The notes: generated by a model not told the origin, from the sequence alone. Positions 1 through 9,200 are shown, counted from the stretch's first letter. The stretch: 64,000 nt of DNA from Chitinophagaceae bacterium UBA1931 (GCA_002337125.1 DDFJ01000004.1:919889-983888), one strand, 5' to 3'. A program made the numbers and translations.

Positions 1-1
1 A

Positions 2-661
2 ACAGGTAATTTGCGTAAAGACTGTATTGAAGTTGAACATGTAACAGCATGGATCAACTACCTTGAAAGTACTGTTGCAGGGGTAAAAATTATGGAAGAC
101 ATTGATAAACGAAATCCGCATGATGACGCATTTGGAAAAATGAATGAAGTATTCCAGGCGCCAGGGGTATTTAAAAAAATTGATGAGTATACCACTATTT
201 ATGGAAACGGAATTATGGTGATTGCCAATCCTTCAAAACCATATTGGATTCCTGTTACCGCCGGTGAGTATTTTGATTTGCAGATCAAGTACTGGACACT
301 TGAATCAGAAAAAGAAGGCAACTCGATGTTTCTTGATATGATACTGCAGGAAAAAAAAGGTTTTACTCCTGAACAATTAAAGATGCCTGCATATAACGGA
401 GAAAATCCTGCATCATTAATTACAATTGTACCAAACGAACGTCCTTACATGCGGTTTAATCCACAATACTTCGACAAAAAAATTCCACGCATTTCCATTC
501 AGTTAATTACGCTTACCATTAACCAGGATACATTCATTGAGGGGTTTGATCCAAAACAATACGTACAGCCAGTAAACAGGTTTACAGATGTGTTAAGTTT
601 TTACAACTATTCAAAAGCTATAGACATAAAAAGCCTGGAAGCATTGCTTGATATAAAATAA
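2..661 (+). CDS. Hypothetical protein, 5' end outside the window
   Basis: The reading frame is open from base 2, so the first possible start (TTG at 11) is probably internal and the gene begins upstream of the window. About 219 residues are visible. The protein looks soluble: no signal peptide or membrane segment appears in the visible part. A conserved-looking stretch around GNGIMVIANPSKPYWIPV is followed by a Tyr/Phe-rich region (PYMRFNPQYF). I do not recognise the family and assign no function. The gene converges on the CBS-domain gene, with 10 bp between the two stop codons. The coding call rests on a long, uninterrupted frame with normal composition. Confidence 0.75.
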   Translation, partial: TGNLRKDCIEVEHVTAWINYLESTVAGVKIMEDIDKRNPHDDAFGKMNEVFQAPGVFKKIDEYTTIYGNGIMVIANPSKPYWIPVTAGEYFDLQIKYWTLESEKEGNSMFLDMILQEKKGFTPEQLKMPAYNGENPASLITIVPNERPYMRFNPQYFDKKIPRISIQLITLTINQDTFIEGFDPKQYVQPVNRFTDVLSFYNYSKAIDIKSLEALLDIK

Positions 662-671
662 AACGCAGTAA

Positions 672-1130
672 CTAAAAAATCCTGTCGTTAAACTCAACTG
701 TTTCATTAAACACGTGTACTACCTGCTCATCAAACACCAGTTCTTTATTATTAATTACTTCTCGTAATACATCGTTGATGGTAATTACACCTTTAAACTG
801 TTTGTTTTCAAACACAAGAATATATCTTGTTTTATGACTGTTGAGCAGTTTCATACAGGATTCAACACTTTCGTGTAACCCTACAGAAGGTAATGAATCA
901 CTCATGGCTTCCTTTACAGCAGCACTATCGCTGTGCAGGCCTTTCAGAATAACATTACGGCTGTAATCTCTTTCTGAAAAAATTCCCATGAAGGAATCGT
1001 TCTTTTTTACAACGAGGTAACTGTGGTTAACAGAGTTCATCATGTGCAGCGCATCAATTATTTTAGCATCTGCATCAATGGCGTTGAACATATCAGGTTT
1101 GTTCTTCAAAATATCAGAGGCAGTTCGCAT
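672..1130 (-). CDS. CBS-domain protein (two tandem CBS motifs)
   Basis: A protein of 152 residues made almost entirely of a CBS pair. The first motif spans about residues 5-65 (it ends in the typical GIFSERDYSRNVIL) and the second about 75-135 (GVITINDVLREVI). CBS pairs usually bind adenosyl ligands such as AMP or ATP and act as regulatory modules; with no other domain here, the partner is unknown. I chose the ATG at 1130 (MRTASDIL), because CBS proteins of this kind typically begin just before the first motif. An in-frame ATG at 1172 would add 14 residues without a recognisable role. The gene is divergent from surE. Confidence 0.85.
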   Translation of the reverse strand: MRTASDILKNKPDMFNAIDADAKIIDALHMMNSVNHSYLVVKKNDSFMGIFSERDYSRNVILKGLHSDSAAVKEAMSDSLPSVGLHESVESCMKLLNSHKTRYILVFENKQFKGVITINDVLREVINNKELVFDEQVVHVFNETVEFNDRIF

Positions 1131-1233
1131 AACAATCGTTTCACTAAATATACGTCTAAAACAGTTTATCAAAAAACTCTATTTTTTAATTTTTCCGGCT
1201 GTCTTTTTTACCAGACAGACCAATGCAAACTTT

Positions 1234-1241
1234 TATATTTG
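1234..1241 (+). promoter_or_regulatory. Candidate -7 box of the surE promoter
   Basis: TATATTTG matches the Bacteroidota -7 consensus TAnnTTTG perfectly and lies about 44 bp before the surE start. The -33 element is poor (T-rich, near 1203-1209), so the call rests mostly on the -7 box. Confidence 0.45.
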
Positions 1242-1284
1242 TACCGCCCATGGTTAAAAATGCCTTGAGTACAAACGAATAATT

Positions 1285-2091
1285 ATGCCCAGGTTAAAAA
1301 AAACAATAGCCAAAGTAAAAAAGGAACCTCCTGTAATTCTTATTACTAACGACGACGGGGTTACTGCACCCGGTATACGCAACCTTGCGGAAGCCGTTAA
1401 AGATTTAGGTAAAGTAGTAATTGTAGCACCCGATAAACCGCAAAGTGGTATGGGACATGCTATCACCATTGGCTCACCCCTGCGAATGCAGCAACTACAC
1501 ATAATGGATGGCGTTGAAACATGGCAAACAAGTGGTACCCCTGTTGATTGTGTAAAACTGGCTGTTGATAAAGTGCTTCATGGCAAACCCGATATATGTC
1601 TCAGTGGCATTAACCACGGCGCCAACCACAGTATCAATGTAATTTACAGCGGTACTATGAGTGCTGCCATTGAAGCAAGCATTGAAAGCATTCCCTCCAT
1701 CGGGTTTTCGTTGCTCAACTTCAGTATGGAAGCTGATTTTACTGCCAGTAAAATTTATGCAAGGAAAATTGTTGAGCAGGTGCTGAAGTCAAAAAAACTC
1801 GATAAGCATCTTTGCCTGAATGTAAACATTCCAAATGTTGAAGCCAGCTTAATTGCCGGAATAAAAATTTGCCGCCAGTCATACGCCAAATATGTTGAGG
1901 AGTTTCACCAACGTAAAGATCCTGCCGGTAGGAATTATTACTGGCTTACCGGTGAGTTTAAAAACTTTGATAAAGGAAAAGATACCGATGTTTGGGCCCT
2001 TGAACACAATTTTGTTAGTGTTGTTCCCGTTCAATTTGATCTTACAAACCACGCATTGAAAAAACAATTAGAAACTAAATTCAAATTCTGA
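1285..2091 (+). CDS. surE: 5'/3'-nucleotidase SurE
   Basis: A protein of 268 residues of the SurE family: metal-dependent phosphatases that dephosphorylate nucleoside 5'- and 3'-monophosphates in the cytoplasm. The N-terminal metal-binding motif TNDDGV (Asp23, Asp24) follows a lysine-rich 15-residue extension. The APDKPQSGMGHAIT segment and the SGINHGANHS loop, which supply further metal and substrate contacts, are present. The stop codon TGA overlaps the ATG of the next gene (TGATG), so the two are translationally coupled. surE and lpxB often sit close together in Bacteroidota; here a small membrane gene, a secreted protein and a sensor kinase lie between them. Confidence 0.95.
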   Translation: MPRLKKTIAKVKKEPPVILITNDDGVTAPGIRNLAEAVKDLGKVVIVAPDKPQSGMGHAITIGSPLRMQQLHIMDGVETWQTSGTPVDCVKLAVDKVLHGKPDICLSGINHGANHSINVIYSGTMSAAIEASIESIPSIGFSLLNFSMEADFTASKIYARKIVEQVLKSKKLDKHLCLNVNIPNVEASLIAGIKICRQSYAKYVEEFHQRKDPAGRNYYWLTGEFKNFDKGKDTDVWALEHNFVSVVPVQFDLTNHALKKQLETKFKF

Positions 2092-2384
2092 TGCTGAAAC
2101 TAGATAAAATCCCGTTTGGAATTGCTTTAGGTGCACTTGCACCTGTACTTGGATTAGTAATTTATTATTACCTGAAATCACCATCCATCAGCTTTGGTGA
2201 GTTTACCGAATACTTCTTCAAAACAAAGGCATTGCTTACTGCCGTAGGAAGTCTTTGCCTTATTTCAAACATTGTTCTGTTTACGCTGTTCATCAACAGC
2301 AAAAGAGACAAAACAGCTATTGGCATTTTTATTATGACGCTGATGTACGGCTTAATGATACTTTACGCAAAATTCTTTATGTAA
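2091..2384 (+). CDS. Small three-helix membrane protein
   Basis: A 97-residue protein whose start overlaps the surE stop by one base, implying translational coupling. Three hydrophobic segments are visible at about residues 10-29, 46-66 and 75-95, joined by short charged loops; there is no signal-peptide cleavage motif. I know no function for this family. The tight coupling to surE suggests co-expression rather than proving a shared role. A strong hairpin follows 24 bp after the stop. Confidence 0.8.
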   Translation: MLKLDKIPFGIALGALAPVLGLVIYYYLKSPSISFGEFTEYFFKTKALLTAVGSLCLISNIVLFTLFINSKRDKTAIGIFIMTLMYGLMILYAKFFM

Positions 2385-2407
2385 GAGTTTACTTCGTACA
2401 AAAACAA

Positions 2408-2433
2408 AACGGGTTGCCAAATGGCAACCCGTT
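2408..2433. terminator. Bidirectional rho-independent terminator
   Basis: A perfect 11-bp stem (2408-2418 with 2423-2433, AACGGGTTGCC and its complement) around an AAAT loop. It has A-rich sequence on the left and GTTTTAA on the right, and lies between the convergent ends of the surE unit and the gene at 2456-2848. Confidence 0.8.
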
Positions 2434-2455
2434 GTTTTAAATACTGTACCTACAA

Positions 2456-2848
2456 TTAACCCTTGATTATTTCAGTTTCTGTAATAATACGCATGTTGTT
2501 TTTTACATTGAATACAGTTGAAGCTGAAGTTCCTTTCAGATCAACAATTTCAAAACGTACATCCACACCATTCAGTTCTTCTGTGTTCAGCTGGAAGTTA
2601 CGGCTGATATTCACACCTGTAAGAACTTCCTGGTAAAGAACTTCACCAAACTGGTCTTTAACTACCACAGCGTACTTACCATTTACTTTATTGTGGAGGT
2701 TGAGCTGAAATACCGGCTGGTTGTTCAGTTTACCAACTGAAATTAATTCTGCACCTGTTACTACTTCACCTGCAGTTGCGGTGAATCCTGTTGTTAATGT
2801 AAATAATGCTACTAAAGCAATTACTGCACTTTTCACTGTTGTTTTCAT
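2456..2848 (-). CDS. Small secreted protein of unknown function
   Basis: A 130-residue protein with a clear Sec signal peptide (MKTTVKSAV, then a hydrophobic core to about residue 26, likely cleaved near TATA-GE). The mature part alternates hydrophobic and polar residues, as beta-sandwich proteins do (QPVFQLNLHNK, GKYAVVVKDQFGEVLYQEVL). It resembles short periplasmic or secreted proteins common in Chitinophagaceae, but I cannot name the family. There is no lipobox cysteine. It is monocistronic and converges on the surE unit. Confidence 0.8.
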   Translation of the reverse strand: MKTTVKSAVIALVALFTLTTGFTATAGEVVTGAELISVGKLNNQPVFQLNLHNKVNGKYAVVVKDQFGEVLYQEVLTGVNISRNFQLNTEELNGVDVRFEIVDLKGTSASTVFNVKNNMRIITETEIIKG

Positions 2849-3289
2849 TTTCTATCAATTTAAATGTTCACTAATTCTTGTTTACTAAAACTTTTCCTAT
2901 GTGCAAGTGTCGCTGGAGCAAGCAAGATGGGATATAATAAACTCCGGGTTATCTATCTGTCTGCAGTTCTGTATTTCTGCATTGACAACACAAAAGTACA
3001 AGCGCTTTTTAACCCATGCAAACCATATATCGGGTCTTTTCATGCCGTTAAATTCAATAATCTTTTTTTAATAACCTTATTATCAGCAACTTACAAAAGC
3101 AAACACGATGATGTCCAACCATCGTTTTCAAGAAAATATAAAAAATATCTTATATGATAAAGAATAGTAATTTTTTGTAGTAAATACTATAAATTTATAG
3201 ATGTACAATAAAAGCCAACGCCAAACTGTTACTTTTTAAAAGAACTTTGCAATAAGTATAACATAATTGAAATATTGCCTGTTCTCAAA
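2849..3289. other. Divergent intergenic region without a supported gene
   Basis: 441 bp between the divergent secreted-protein gene and the sensor kinase. It is very AT-rich, with one 97-codon open frame at 2864-3157 that has no start context, no recognisable protein features and poor composition. It must hold both promoters. The best -7-like box for the kinase is GAACTTTG at 3242-3249 (one mismatch). I see no stable hairpin or repeat. Confidence 0.5.
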
Positions 3290-6200
3290 ATGAAAACAAC
3301 CCAAGACCTTACCAGAATTGAACGGCTTAAATCTGTTTTAATTGGCCCGGCGGCTGAAAGAATTTTATTACTGGCCGGGGCTGGTCTTTTGGTTACCCTT
3401 ATTACTATTATAGTTGTATTTGTTATTGCAACCAATCAATCAAAATCTGCCACAAAAAGTATTGAACACGACCAGGAAGCCATACAAGAACTTCAAAACC
3501 TGCAGCAGTTGGTTACTGAATATGAATCTGCCACAAGGGGCTATCTTGTCAATGCAGCACCTGTATACCAGCAAAAGCAGGACGAAATACAGGTAAAACT
3601 CAAAGAGCAGATCAAAAAAACAAATCTTCTTTACAAGGAAGAATTCGATGGACACCGCAACAGATATATAGCACTCATTAACATTATAGAGAATAAAATT
3701 GCCTTTTCCGATACACTTGCAGCTTTACAACATTCGGGACAAAGAGTTGCTGCACTTGATCTCTTCAATAAAAATTTCGGATTTAACTACGCAAACAAAA
3801 TAAAAACCCTTGTAAGTGAAATTGAGGAAGATGAAACAGAGGTCATCAATTTCAATAAACTGGTGAAGCAACATGCTGTTTCTGTAATTTATCGCCAGCT
3901 TTTCTTTTTTATTGCAATGCTACTGGTTTTAATTGCACTAACAATTTTATGGATAAACATTCAATTTGATAAAAAGCACCGGAAAGCAGAAGAATACAAT
4001 AACATCTTAACCTCAAATATTACCGACGCTGTTATATCAACCGATCTTGAGTTTAGAATCCTTTCCTGGAGCAAGGCTGCCGAAAAAATTTATGGATGGA
4101 CAGAAGAAGAAGCTGTTGGAAAACTTATTTACGAATTATTACATACCGAGTATCTGCATTTTACCAGGGACCAGGTACTAGAAGCAGTAAGCACTGACGG
4201 GCACATCGAAACCGAAATTATTCATACAGCTAAAAACGGGAAAAAATTAAACATCAGCTTCTCCAAATCGGGAGTTACGGATGAAAAAGGCAAACTGGTC
4301 AGAATTATCACTATCAATAAAGACATTACTCCTTTCAGGCAAATGGAACTTGCATTGAAACAATCAAACCAGTTCCTGGAAGAAAAAGTAGAACAGCGTA
4401 CAAAAGAATTATACAAATCAAATTCGCTTTATCAATTCATCAGCCAGGTAAACCAACTGATCATTAACACAAGAAATGAACAGGATTTATTCCAGGGCAT
4501 CTGCGACATTGCTATCAGGGATGGCAACTTCAAGATGACATGGATTGGCACAATTGACGAAGAAGAATTTTTAGTTCCGGTTGCAAAAGCCGGAGATGAG
4601 CATGGCTATTTAAATGTGATCAAAAAAATTACCGTAAAAGATGTACCTGAAGGCAGAGGCCCAACAGGTACCGCTTTACGAAACGGCAGTTATTATGTTT
4701 GCCAAGATGTTACGACTGATCCTAATCTCAGCATTTGGAGAGATGAACAAATAAAAAGAGGATTTCATTCATCAATTGCACTTTCAATTAAAAAATTCGG
4801 AAAAGTTATTGGCGGTTTTACACTTTATGCCGGTACAGCAAACTACTTCGATGAATCAGTAATTAAATTACTCGCTGAAGCAGTTGATGATATTGGCCAC
4901 TGTCTTGAATTCATTGAAACAGAGAAGCAGCGGGCAGCCAATGAAATTCTGCTCAATGAGAAAGAAGCGATTAATCTCGCATTTTTTAACACCAACCCGG
5001 ATGGGATTATTTTAGGCTCACCTGATGGCCAACACTATTATGGAAACAAGGCTGCTTGTGATATGCTGGGCTATACCGAACAGGAAATTCTGGAAGTAAC
5101 ACGAAAAGAACTGGTTGACCAGGAAGATCCGAGGTTTCATCTTTTTTTGAATGATTTATTTGCCAATAATTGGGCAAGAGCTGAATTTAATTTTGTTCAT
5201 AAGGACGGAGCAAAAATTCCTTGCGAAGTAAGTACTTCGCTTTTTTCCACACCCGATGGTAAAGAATATGCAAGTGTTATTTTCCAGGATGTAAGTGAAA
5301 GAATGAACCGTGAAAAGCTGATTAAAGATTACCGTTATGCCATTGACCAATCTTCTTTAGTTGATGTAAGCGATAAAAATGGCTTAATCACTTATGTAAA
5401 TGATAATTTCTGCCAGCTCACTAAATATTCAAAAGAGGAACTGATTGGAAAAAATCAGCGTATCCTCAACTCCGGCTATCATCCCAAAAGAATGTTTACT
5501 GAATTATGGAGAACCATCCTGAACGGAAATGTGTGGAGAGGCGAAGTAAGAGATAAAGCAAAAGATGGCAGTATCTTCTGGGTGCAGACAACGATTGTTC
5601 CCTTTAAAGATGCAAATGGCGAGATCATCCAGTTCTTAAGTATTAGAAATGATATTACCTCACGTAAAACAGCTGAAGAACAAATAAAAATTGCCAATGA
5701 GCGATATGAAATTATTAACCAGGCAACAAGAGATACAATCTGGGATAAAGACCTTGTGAATAATACAACTATCTACAACAACGGTATTCAAACAATGCTT
5801 GGATACAATATCGCTGAAATAAAAGACATCAACAGCTGGTGGTTGGAAAATGTACATCCTGAAGATTTTAAACAGGTTTCTGCTTCACTTGAACAGGTAT
5901 TAAAAAAACAGGAAAAATTTGCAGTTGACGAATACAGGTTCCGCTGTGCAGATGGCACATACAAATACATTGTGGATCGTGTTTCTATTTTTTATGATGC
6001 AAATGGAAACCCGATAAGAATGATTGGTTCAATGCAGGATATGAGTGAATCAAAAGAATCAGAAAAAAGAATATTAAAGGCAATCATTGAAGCACAGGAA
6101 AGAGAACGCACACAATTAGGGATGGAACTGCATGATAATATCAAACAAATATTGGCAGCATCCAAACTTAACCTGGAAATGGCTTTGTTGAAAATGGACA

Positions 6201-6712
6201 ATAAAGCATTGGTTGAAGATATTCTTACCCGCTCTGTTACTTATATAAGCGAATCAATACAGGAATTAAGAAGGCTGTCGCATCAGCTGGCACCAACATT
6301 TGATGAAGCCTTCCAGCTGCACGATAGTATCACCAACATGATCAGTAACATGGATCCGCAAAAAACATTAAATGTTACGATTCATGTCGACAAGATTAAA
6401 AATCATCTCGACAACACTATACAAACTACAATCTTCCGCATTGTTCAGGAACAGTTCAATAATATTCTAAAACATTCCAATGCCAAACTTGTTAATATTG
6501 AAATTCTGCTGATCAATAATAATGTTCATCTCAGCATTAAAGACAATGGCAAAGGTTTCAACCCCATTCAGAAAAAAGAAGGAATCGGGCTTGAAAACAT
6601 CCGCAGGCGTGTTCAGTTTCTTGACGGCGAATTCAGACTCACTACAGCATTAGGTCAGGGATGCTTAATTGAAGTGGTGATACCATTAAATCAACAAACG
6701 GTTACAGCATAA
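3290..6712 (+). CDS. Membrane sensor histidine kinase, CHASE3-PAS-GAF-PAS3-HisKA_3
   Basis: About 1140 residues from the ATG at 3290; a TTG at 3275 would add five. Order: transmembrane helix about 24-47, periplasmic CHASE3-like helical domain about 48-200, second helix about 202-225, PAS about 237-350, coiled linker, GAF about 383-545, then three PAS domains (about 560-670, 680-790, 805-920). The kinase core follows: HisKA_3 with the phosphoacceptor in MELHDN (His948), and HATPase_c with the G-rich box DNGKGF and GIGLENIRRR. This is the NarX/DesK type of kinase, which phosphorylates LuxR-type response regulators. No regulator gene is adjacent, so it is an orphan here. The stacked PAS/GAF domains suggest several cytoplasmic signals; heme, flavin or other cofactors cannot be told from the sequence. 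Confidence 0.92.
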   Translation: MKTTQDLTRIERLKSVLIGPAAERILLLAGAGLLVTLITIIVVFVIATNQSKSATKSIEHDQEAIQELQNLQQLVTEYESATRGYLVNAAPVYQQKQDEIQVKLKEQIKKTNLLYKEEFDGHRNRYIALINIIENKIAFSDTLAALQHSGQRVAALDLFNKNFGFNYANKIKTLVSEIEEDETEVINFNKLVKQHAVSVIYRQLFFFIAMLLVLIALTILWINIQFDKKHRKAEEYNNILTSNITDAVISTDLEFRILSWSKAAEKIYGWTEEEAVGKLIYELLHTEYLHFTRDQVLEAVSTDGHIETEIIHTAKNGKKLNISFSKSGVTDEKGKLVRIITINKDITPFRQMELALKQSNQFLEEKVEQRTKELYKSNSLYQFISQVNQLIINTRNEQDLFQGICDIAIRDGNFKMTWIGTIDEEEFLVPVAKAGDEHGYLNVIKKITVKDVPEGRGPTGTALRNGSYYVCQDVTTDPNLSIWRDEQIKRGFHSSIALSIKKFGKVIGGFTLYAGTANYFDESVIKLLAEAVDDIGHCLEFIETEKQRAANEILLNEKEAINLAFFNTNPDGIILGSPDGQHYYGNKAACDMLGYTEQEILEVTRKELVDQEDPRFHLFLNDLFANNWARAEFNFVHKDGAKIPCEVSTSLFSTPDGKEYASVIFQDVSERMNREKLIKDYRYAIDQSSLVDVSDKNGLITYVNDNFCQLTKYSKEELIGKNQRILNSGYHPKRMFTELWRTILNGNVWRGEVRDKAKDGSIFWVQTTIVPFKDANGEIIQFLSIRNDITSRKTAEEQIKIANERYEIINQATRDTIWDKDLVNNTTIYNNGIQTMLGYNIAEIKDINSWWLENVHPEDFKQVSASLEQVLKKQEKFAVDEYRFRCADGTYKYIVDRVSIFYDANGNPIRMIGSMQDMSESKESEKRILKAIIEAQERERTQLGMELHDNIKQILAASKLNLEMALLKMDNKALVEDILTRSVTYISESIQELRRLSHQLAPTFDEAFQLHDSITNMISNMDPQKTLNVTIHVDKIKNHLDNTIQTTIFRIVQEQFNNILKHSNAKLVNIEILLINNNVHLSIKDNGKGFNPIQKKEGIGLENIRRRVQFLDGEFRLTTALGQGCLIEVVIPLNQQTVTA

Positions 6713-6749
6713 TATGCTATTAGCTGCTGGCTTCTTATCTTAGCAGTAT

Positions 6750-7859
6750 ATGAGATATTACATTATTGCCGGCGAAGCAAGTGGAGACCTACACGGAAGT
6801 AATCTGATTAAAGAATTACACAAAAAAGATGCACAGGCAGAAATACATTGCTGGGGTGGCGATAAAATGCAACTGGCCGGTGCAACGCTTGTTAAACATT
6901 ACCGTGAACTTGCGTTTATGGGCTTTGCTGAAGTACTGATGAACATCCGCACCATTTTCAGAAACCTTGCATTTTGCAAAAAAGATATTCTGGGGTTTAA
7001 GCCCGATGTGTTGATACTGATTGATTATCCCGGTTTCAATTTACGTATTGCCAAATGGGCAAAAGAAAACAACATTCGTGTGGTGTATTATATATCTCCA
7101 CAGGTTTGGGCCTGGAAAGAGAACAGGGTAAAAATGATGAAACAATGCATTGATAAAATGCTGGTCATTCTCCCGTTTGAAAAAGATTATTACAAAACAA
7201 AATGGAACTGGGAAGTTGAGTATGTGGGTCATCCCCTTGTTGAGGAAGTAGAACAACGCAGGCAGGAAACAACTGAAGATTCACTTTCACAAAAGCACGT
7301 TATTGCATTGCTGCCGGGAAGCCGCAAGCAGGAAATTTTAAAAAAACTTCCGGTAATGCTGGAGGTGAGTAAATCGTTTCCCCAATACCAGTTTATTGTT
7401 GCAAAAGCCCCGGGACTTGATGATACGTTTTACAGCAGCATGCTTCAGCAATACAACAATGTATCATCTGTTTCAAATAAAACCTACGCATTGTTACAGC
7501 AATCAACTGCTGCGCTGGTAACAAGTGGTACAGCTACTCTTGAAACTGCTTTGTTTGGTATACCTGAAGTTGTTTGCTATAAAGGAAACGAAATCAGTTA
7601 CCAGATTGCAAAACGACTTGTAAATATCAAATACATTTCGCTGGTGAATCTTATTATGGATAAAGAAATAGTGAAAGAATTAATTCAGCACGAAATGAAT
7701 GCCGGTAATATTAAAACTGAACTGGAAAAAATATTACCAGGCTCACAACAACGTGAAGAAATGATCAGCAACTATCAAAAGCTGAAACACAGTTTAAGTG
7801 CAGAAGGTAATGCATCGGCTAAAGCTGCAGAGAGTATTTACCGCTTTGTTAAACCCTGA
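6750..7859 (+). CDS. lpxB: Lipid-A-disaccharide synthase LpxB
   Basis: A 369-residue glycosyltransferase of family GT19. It condenses UDP-2,3-diacylglucosamine with lipid X to give the tetra-acyl disaccharide of lipid A, at the cytoplasmic face of the inner membrane. The diagnostic motifs are present: GEASGDLHGS at residues 8-17, YYISPQVWAWKENRV, LLPGSRKQEI, and the UDP-sugar-binding SGTATLETALFGIPEVV. Length is normal for the family. It starts 37 bp after the sensor kinase, on the same strand. The protein shows the organism makes Gram-negative lipid A. Confidence 0.96.
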   Translation: MRYYIIAGEASGDLHGSNLIKELHKKDAQAEIHCWGGDKMQLAGATLVKHYRELAFMGFAEVLMNIRTIFRNLAFCKKDILGFKPDVLILIDYPGFNLRIAKWAKENNIRVVYYISPQVWAWKENRVKMMKQCIDKMLVILPFEKDYYKTKWNWEVEYVGHPLVEEVEQRRQETTEDSLSQKHVIALLPGSRKQEILKKLPVMLEVSKSFPQYQFIVAKAPGLDDTFYSSMLQQYNNVSSVSNKTYALLQQSTAALVTSGTATLETALFGIPEVVCYKGNEISYQIAKRLVNIKYISLVNLIMDKEIVKELIQHEMNAGNIKTELEKILPGSQQREEMISNYQKLKHSLSAEGNASAKAAESIYRFVKP

Positions 7860-7878
7860 TTCTTTATCAACATACAAT

Positions 7879-8412
7879 ATGAACCTTATCGAATTTCCGG
7901 AACTTTCTACCAACCGTTTGCTGTTACGGGAACCGGTAATGGAAGATGCTGCTAGTGTACAGCAATTACGATCCGATAAAACAGTTAACCGGTTTTTAAA
8001 AAGACCGGAAAGAATTTCGCTGGAAGAAGCCAGGCAGTTTTTACAAAAAATTAAAACTGCGAACAGCAACAATGAAAGCCTTTATTGGGCAATTGCATTT
8101 AGAGATGAACCGCAACAACTGATCGGAACAATTTGCCTTTGGAATTTTGATTTCAAAAAACTTACCGCAGAAACAGGATTTGAATTACTTCCGCAGTTTC
8201 ACCGAAAAGGTATCATAAACGAAGCATTGGGCGAAGTACTGAAATATTGCAGAAATCATCTTCCATTTAAAACAAGTACAGCCTTTGTTGACAAACAAAA
8301 TATTGCATCAGCCCGCTTATTAGAAAAAAATAATTTCCGGCTCGATAAGGAAATGAAATTTATCTCAGCCCGCTATGCAAAAACCTTTGACTGCTATTTT
8401 CTTTCCCTGTAA
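7879..8412 (+). CDS. GNAT-family N-acetyltransferase (RimJ/RimL-like)
   Basis: A 177-residue acetyltransferase. It begins STNRLLLREP, typical of the Acetyltransf_3 (RimJ/RimL) branch, which acetylates N-termini or small amines using acetyl-CoA. The acetyl-CoA-binding region is around FHRKGIINEALGEVLKYC, followed by VDKQNIASARLLEKNNF. I chose the ATG at 7879, because upstream in-frame starts overlap the end of lpxB and lack family similarity. The substrate cannot be predicted. It lies 19 bp downstream of lpxB and is probably co-transcribed. Confidence 0.85.
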   Translation: MNLIEFPELSTNRLLLREPVMEDAASVQQLRSDKTVNRFLKRPERISLEEARQFLQKIKTANSNNESLYWAIAFRDEPQQLIGTICLWNFDFKKLTAETGFELLPQFHRKGIINEALGEVLKYCRNHLPFKTSTAFVDKQNIASARLLEKNNFRLDKEMKFISARYAKTFDCYFLSL

Positions 8413-8507
8413 ATTTCCAGTTTGTTCTTTTTAAATCTGCCCTATACAACAGTACAAAATCACAGCTGCATTCAATGCTGAAATGAATTTTCAGAAATCT
8501 TGCTGGA

Positions 8508-8523
8508 TATGATTTGAATCATA
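8508..8523 (+). promoter_or_regulatory. Crp/Fnr-type operator upstream of the fasciclin gene
   Basis: TATGAT-TTGA-ATCATA is a 16-bp inverted repeat with perfect 6-bp arms. It matches two further sites (16399-16414 and 17160-17175) that flank the Crp/Fnr regulator of the nos island. Exactly 21 bp downstream lies TACTTTCG (8545-8552), a one-mismatch -7 box. The operator centre is therefore about 41 bp upstream of the inferred transcript start, the classical position for a class II Crp/Fnr activator. Confidence 0.65.
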
Positions 8524-8544
8524 AGCGCCATGACGTTGGGGATT

Positions 8545-8552
8545 TACTTTCG
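8545..8552 (+). promoter_or_regulatory. Candidate -7 box of the fasciclin-gene promoter
   Basis: TACTTTCG differs from TAnnTTTG at one position and is spaced 21 bp from the operator, as in the other two members of the proposed regulon. Confidence 0.5.
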
Positions 8553-8595
8553 ATATTGAGAAATTGTTTCCTTAACAAAAAACCAAGAAACTGAA

Positions 8596-9156
8596 ATGAA
8601 GTACTTAGCAATCCTTACTGCTTTTTTCCTTTTTATTTCCTGCAATAATGCGGCAGATAATTCAGGCAGCAGCAGTACAACCAGCACAACCGATCAGCCA
8701 TCAGGTGGTGGCGGACAATCAACCGTACAGGATGATGAATCAGGCAAAGACATTGTAAAAATTGCTGTTGGCAGCAAAGATCACACAACTTTAGTAGCAG
8801 CTTTAAAAGCAGCGGACTATGTAAATGTTATTTCCAACGCCGGTCCGTTTACGGTATTTGCTCCAACCAATGCAGCTTTTGATGCATTACCAAAAGGCAC
8901 TTTAGAAGATTTACTGAAGCCTGAAAACAAAGACAAGCTCCGCAGTATACTTGAATACCATGTATATGTAGGTGTATTGAAAGATGCCTTACTGGGCGAT
9001 GGCATGACCTACGGTATGGCAAGCGGACAAAATATTACAATTGGAAACAAAGATGGCAAGATCACTGTGAACGGCGCAAATGTTATTGCATCAATACCTG
9101 CAACCAATGGCATCATCCATGTTATTGACAAAGTATTGTTACCGCCTTCAAAATAA
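8596..9156 (+). CDS. Fasciclin (FAS1)-domain lipoprotein
   Basis: A 186-residue predicted lipoprotein with a lipobox ending in FISC (Cys16). A Ser/Thr/Gly-rich linker (about 20-48) is followed by one FAS1 domain (about 52-184). The two conserved FAS1 blocks are visible: GPFTVFAPTNAAFDALP and the C-terminal NGIIHVIDKVLLPP. FAS1 domains mediate adhesion or protein binding and, in some bacteria, ligand binding; the role here is unknown. The interest is context: the Crp/Fnr operator upstream links it to the nitrous-oxide operon that begins just beyond it. I therefore infer a periplasm-facing or surface accessory role during anaerobic growth. It has its own terminator. Confidence 0.9.
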   Translation: MKYLAILTAFFLFISCNNAADNSGSSSTTSTTDQPSGGGGQSTVQDDESGKDIVKIAVGSKDHTTLVAALKAADYVNVISNAGPFTVFAPTNAAFDALPKGTLEDLLKPENKDKLRSILEYHVYVGVLKDALLGDGMTYGMASGQNITIGNKDGKITVNGANVIASIPATNGIIHVIDKVLLPPSK

Positions 9157-9176
9157 TCGGACTTTAGTTTACAACG

Positions 9177-9200
9177 AAAGGCATCCAAATGGATGCCTTT
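9177..9200 (+). terminator. Rho-independent terminator of the fasciclin gene
   Basis: A perfect 10-bp stem AAAGGCATCC / GGATGCCTTT with an AAAT loop, followed by TCTTTT. It also separates this gene from the convergent end of the nos operon. Confidence 0.88.

Noticed and set aside
2864..3157. 97-codon open frame in the divergent intergenic region
   Set aside because: Overlaps the promoter region of a well-supported gene, has no recognisable protein features and an AT-driven composition.
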